64,000 nt of DNA from JBGUVL01 sp964370395 (GTDB lineage: Bacteria > Bacillota_I > Bacilli_A > Erysipelotrichales > Erysipelotrichaceae). This document shows, piece by piece, positions 62,548 to 64,000 of this stretch. Position numbers and translations under genes: made by a program. The DNA lies in contig CAYJIZ010000012.1 of the NCBI GenBank assembly GCA_964370395.1, positions 1 through 64,000 on the forward strand. The letters run 5' to 3'. Numbering within the stretch: the first letter of the stretch is position 1; every line of letters starts with the position of its first letter. Under the pieces are notes generated by a model. That model saw only the letters and a program-made list of their open reading frames with translations, was not told the DNA's origin and searched no databases.

Positions 62548-63855
62548 CTAGAAATCAAAGACAACGTCTTCTAATGTACGTGTATCTTGTTTTGCTTTTT
62601 CTTCTGACAACAATGCTTGTTTCTCACAAATTTTAAAGAATGGATAATACAATAAACAAATCACACCGATAATTGCGGCGAACACAAGTAAGTATTTCCA
62701 GTCCATACAAGCAACAAGTGCTCCAAACGGCAATGGTATATAAGGACTAACCATCACAAATGGATTCATGAATCCTGATTCCAATGCATACCAACCAATT
62801 ACGGCAGCAATTGGTGAAGACAATATCCAAGGAATGAACATAATTGGATTCAACATAACAGGAACCCCAAAGATTACGGATTCCCCAATTCCAAAGAATT
62901 CAGGAATGACTGACAAACGACCAATCGCTTTGAATCGTTTTGATTTTGAGAACACCATTAAGATACAAATACAACCCGTTAACCCTGAACCTGTTAAGCA
63001 GGCTAAGTTCCAAAAGAAGTCTGGCGTTACAATCATAAATGTTTCTGATGTCCCTGCCGCATAAGCTGCGTTAATTTCCGCATTCGCAAATGCTACCCCT
63101 AAGAAAACAGGTGACATAACAGCATACCCATGAATTCCAAACCACCATAATAACTGAATCATAAATAAGATAAATAAGATTCCTGGTAATGTATTCACTG
63201 AAGCAGTTAGTGGTGACAATGCTGTTTCCACTAATTTTACGACAGCAACCCCACTCACTGACTCGATACCAAATTTTAATACCGCAATAATAACTAACGA
63301 GAATAAAATTGGCCATAAGTTTTCAAAACTACGTAAGATAGGAGTAGGTACCCCTTGTCCTAAGTTAATTGTGAAATTTAACTTATTTCTAAAAATATGT
63401 AAAATTTCAACTGACAATAACCCAACAATAATTGCTACAAAGATCCCTGTACCTCCATAGTAACTAGTAATGGTAGCTCCTGTATCTGGATCTGTTAATG
63501 TAGCTACGGTTAAGAAAGCTGCTAAAGAAGATACAATCGCTCCAATATTCCAAACTTTTCTTTGTTCCCCATAGTAATATCCGATAAAGGCAGCAACATA
63601 CAAAGCCAAACATCCCATTGTTGGAAATGCCATCGGTGCAGTGATTTGCCCCATGTATGAAATTGCTTCACGTACTGCATCTGGAAACACTTCAATTCCA
63701 CCCAATTGGATAAACAACGTAGGGATTGCTCCAACTAGTGTAACAGGAACTAGTGTCATCATCGCTCTTCTAATTGCTGCCATTTGTGGATTTTGTTCCA
63801 GCTTAGCGGCAATCGGAAGAAGCCATTTAGATAAAAAATCTTCTAATTTTTTCAT
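62548..63855 (-). CDS. PTS cellobiose/oligo-beta-glucoside-family IIC permease
   Basis: 435 residues with about ten helices. Family stretches: LEDFLSKWLLPIAAKLEQNPQM-type start (LSKWLLPIAAKLEQNP), RRAMMTLVPVTLVGAI, WWFGIHGYAVM, IPEFFGIGESVIFGVP (substrate glutamate) and GALVACMDWKYL. Sugar is probably a beta-linked disaccharide, but the family also takes chitobiose and lactose. GGGAGG site. First gene of the string that ends at the HAD phosphatase. Confidence 0.93.
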   Translation of the reverse strand: MKKLEDFLSKWLLPIAAKLEQNPQMAAIRRAMMTLVPVTLVGAIPTLFIQLGGIEVFPDAVREAISYMGQITAPMAFPTMGCLALYVAAFIGYYYGEQRKVWNIGAIVSSLAAFLTVATLTDPDTGATITSYYGGTGIFVAIIVGLLSVEILHIFRNKLNFTINLGQGVPTPILRSFENLWPILFSLVIIAVLKFGIESVSGVAVVKLVETALSPLTASVNTLPGILFILFMIQLLWWFGIHGYAVMSPVFLGVAFANAEINAAYAAGTSETFMIVTPDFFWNLACLTGSGLTGCICILMVFSKSKRFKAIGRLSVIPEFFGIGESVIFGVPVMLNPIMFIPWILSSPIAAVIGWYALESGFMNPFVMVSPYIPLPFGALVACMDWKYLLVFAAIIGVICLLYYPFFKICEKQALLSEEKAKQDTRTLEDVVFDF

Positions 63856-63888
63856 TTAATTATTCCTCCCATTTTTATCTTTACCTAA

Positions 63889-63917
63889 ACTTTACCTTTC
63901 AAAGCCATACAAAACAA
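63889..63917 (-). promoter_or_regulatory. Possible promoter of the PTS operon
   Basis: Minus strand TTGTTT (63912-63917), 17-nt spacer, TAAAGT (63889-63894), about 35 nt before the IIC start. It adjoins the long palindrome at 63926-63983. Confidence 0.4.
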
Positions 63918-63925
63918 ATCTTCTT

Positions 63926-63983
63926 TTACACAAGTAGGATGTGCAATAAGCAAATAAAAAGATTGCACATCCTACTTGTGTAA
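63926..63983. repeat. Perfect 22-bp inverted repeat with 14-nt loop upstream of the PTS operon
   Basis: TTACACAAGTAGGATGTGCAAT (arm 63926-63947) and its exact complement at 63962-63983 enclose an AT-rich loop. A strong hairpin on either strand; weak T-tracts only. May end an upstream transcript or serve as a regulatory hairpin. Confidence 0.7.
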
Positions 63984-64000
63984 TCCTTTTATTGCATCTT

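Overview
The window is AT-rich and has the signature of a low-GC Firmicute. Ribosome binding sites are strong AGGAGG/GGAGG types, a T-box precedes a threonyl-tRNA synthetase gene, and a lysine riboswitch precedes a diaminopimelate/lysine operon. There is a LoaP-type NusG paralogue, and several secreted proteins carry clostridial hydrophobic-W (ChW) repeats. The mix of ChW cell-wall hydrolases, a dockerin glucosaminidase and a PTS-rich gene set fits an Erysipelotrichia-like gut or oral bacterium best; that placement is inference. I saw no rRNA, tRNA, CRISPR array, prophage or insertion sequence.

Layout. (1) 0.08-12.4 kb, minus strand: four secreted cell-surface transcription units. They are a dockerin-bearing glucosaminidase with a membrane-anchored candidate partner, an M6-like metalloprotease, a second glucosaminidase and an amidase. 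The last three end in the same ChW repeat module. (2) 12.5-14.6 kb: thrS with its T-box leader and promoter. (3) 14.6-42.2 kb: a large cell-surface polysaccharide locus. It holds dTDP-rhamnose genes (rfbA/C/B/D), UDP-glucose dehydrogenase, UDP-glucose 4-epimerase, many glycosyltransferases, an acyltransferase, a Wzx-type flippase, a Wzm/Wzt-type ABC exporter, an LCP attachment enzyme, a tyrosine recombinase, and a divergent loaP-sugar phosphotransferase pair. A MerR-methyltransferase fusion gene lies just upstream of a classic MerR-type operator in front of rfbA. (4) 42.2-48.4 kb: a probably truncated wzy-like gene, an M29 aminopeptidase, typA, a polysaccharide deacetylase and an rRNA methyltransferase. 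(5) 48.4-54.3 kb: an M20 amidohydrolase and the riboswitch-controlled lysA-dapF-dapA-dapB-dapH operon, which uses the acetylase route. (6) 54.3-57 kb: a lipid kinase, a NUDIX-GNAT fusion and a flavoprotein. (7) 57-63.9 kb: one tightly packed minus-strand gene string. It runs from cellobiose-family PTS IIC-IIB-IIA through two duplicated pairs (small ABM-like protein plus iron-sulfur-flavoprotein-like reductase), an SDR, a RibD-C reductase and a small membrane protein, to a HAD phosphatase.

How the parts fit. Regions 1 and 3 together build and remodel the cell envelope: nucleotide-sugar supply, glycan assembly, export, LCP attachment to peptidoglycan, and hydrolases retained on the surface. Region 5 supplies meso-DAP and lysine. 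Region 7 looks like sugar uptake coupled to an unknown redox conversion. The observations most worth follow-up are the cohesin-like/dockerin pair, the MerR-type switch before rfbA, the recombinase/LoaP junction next to a truncated wzy, and the PTS-flavoprotein operon.
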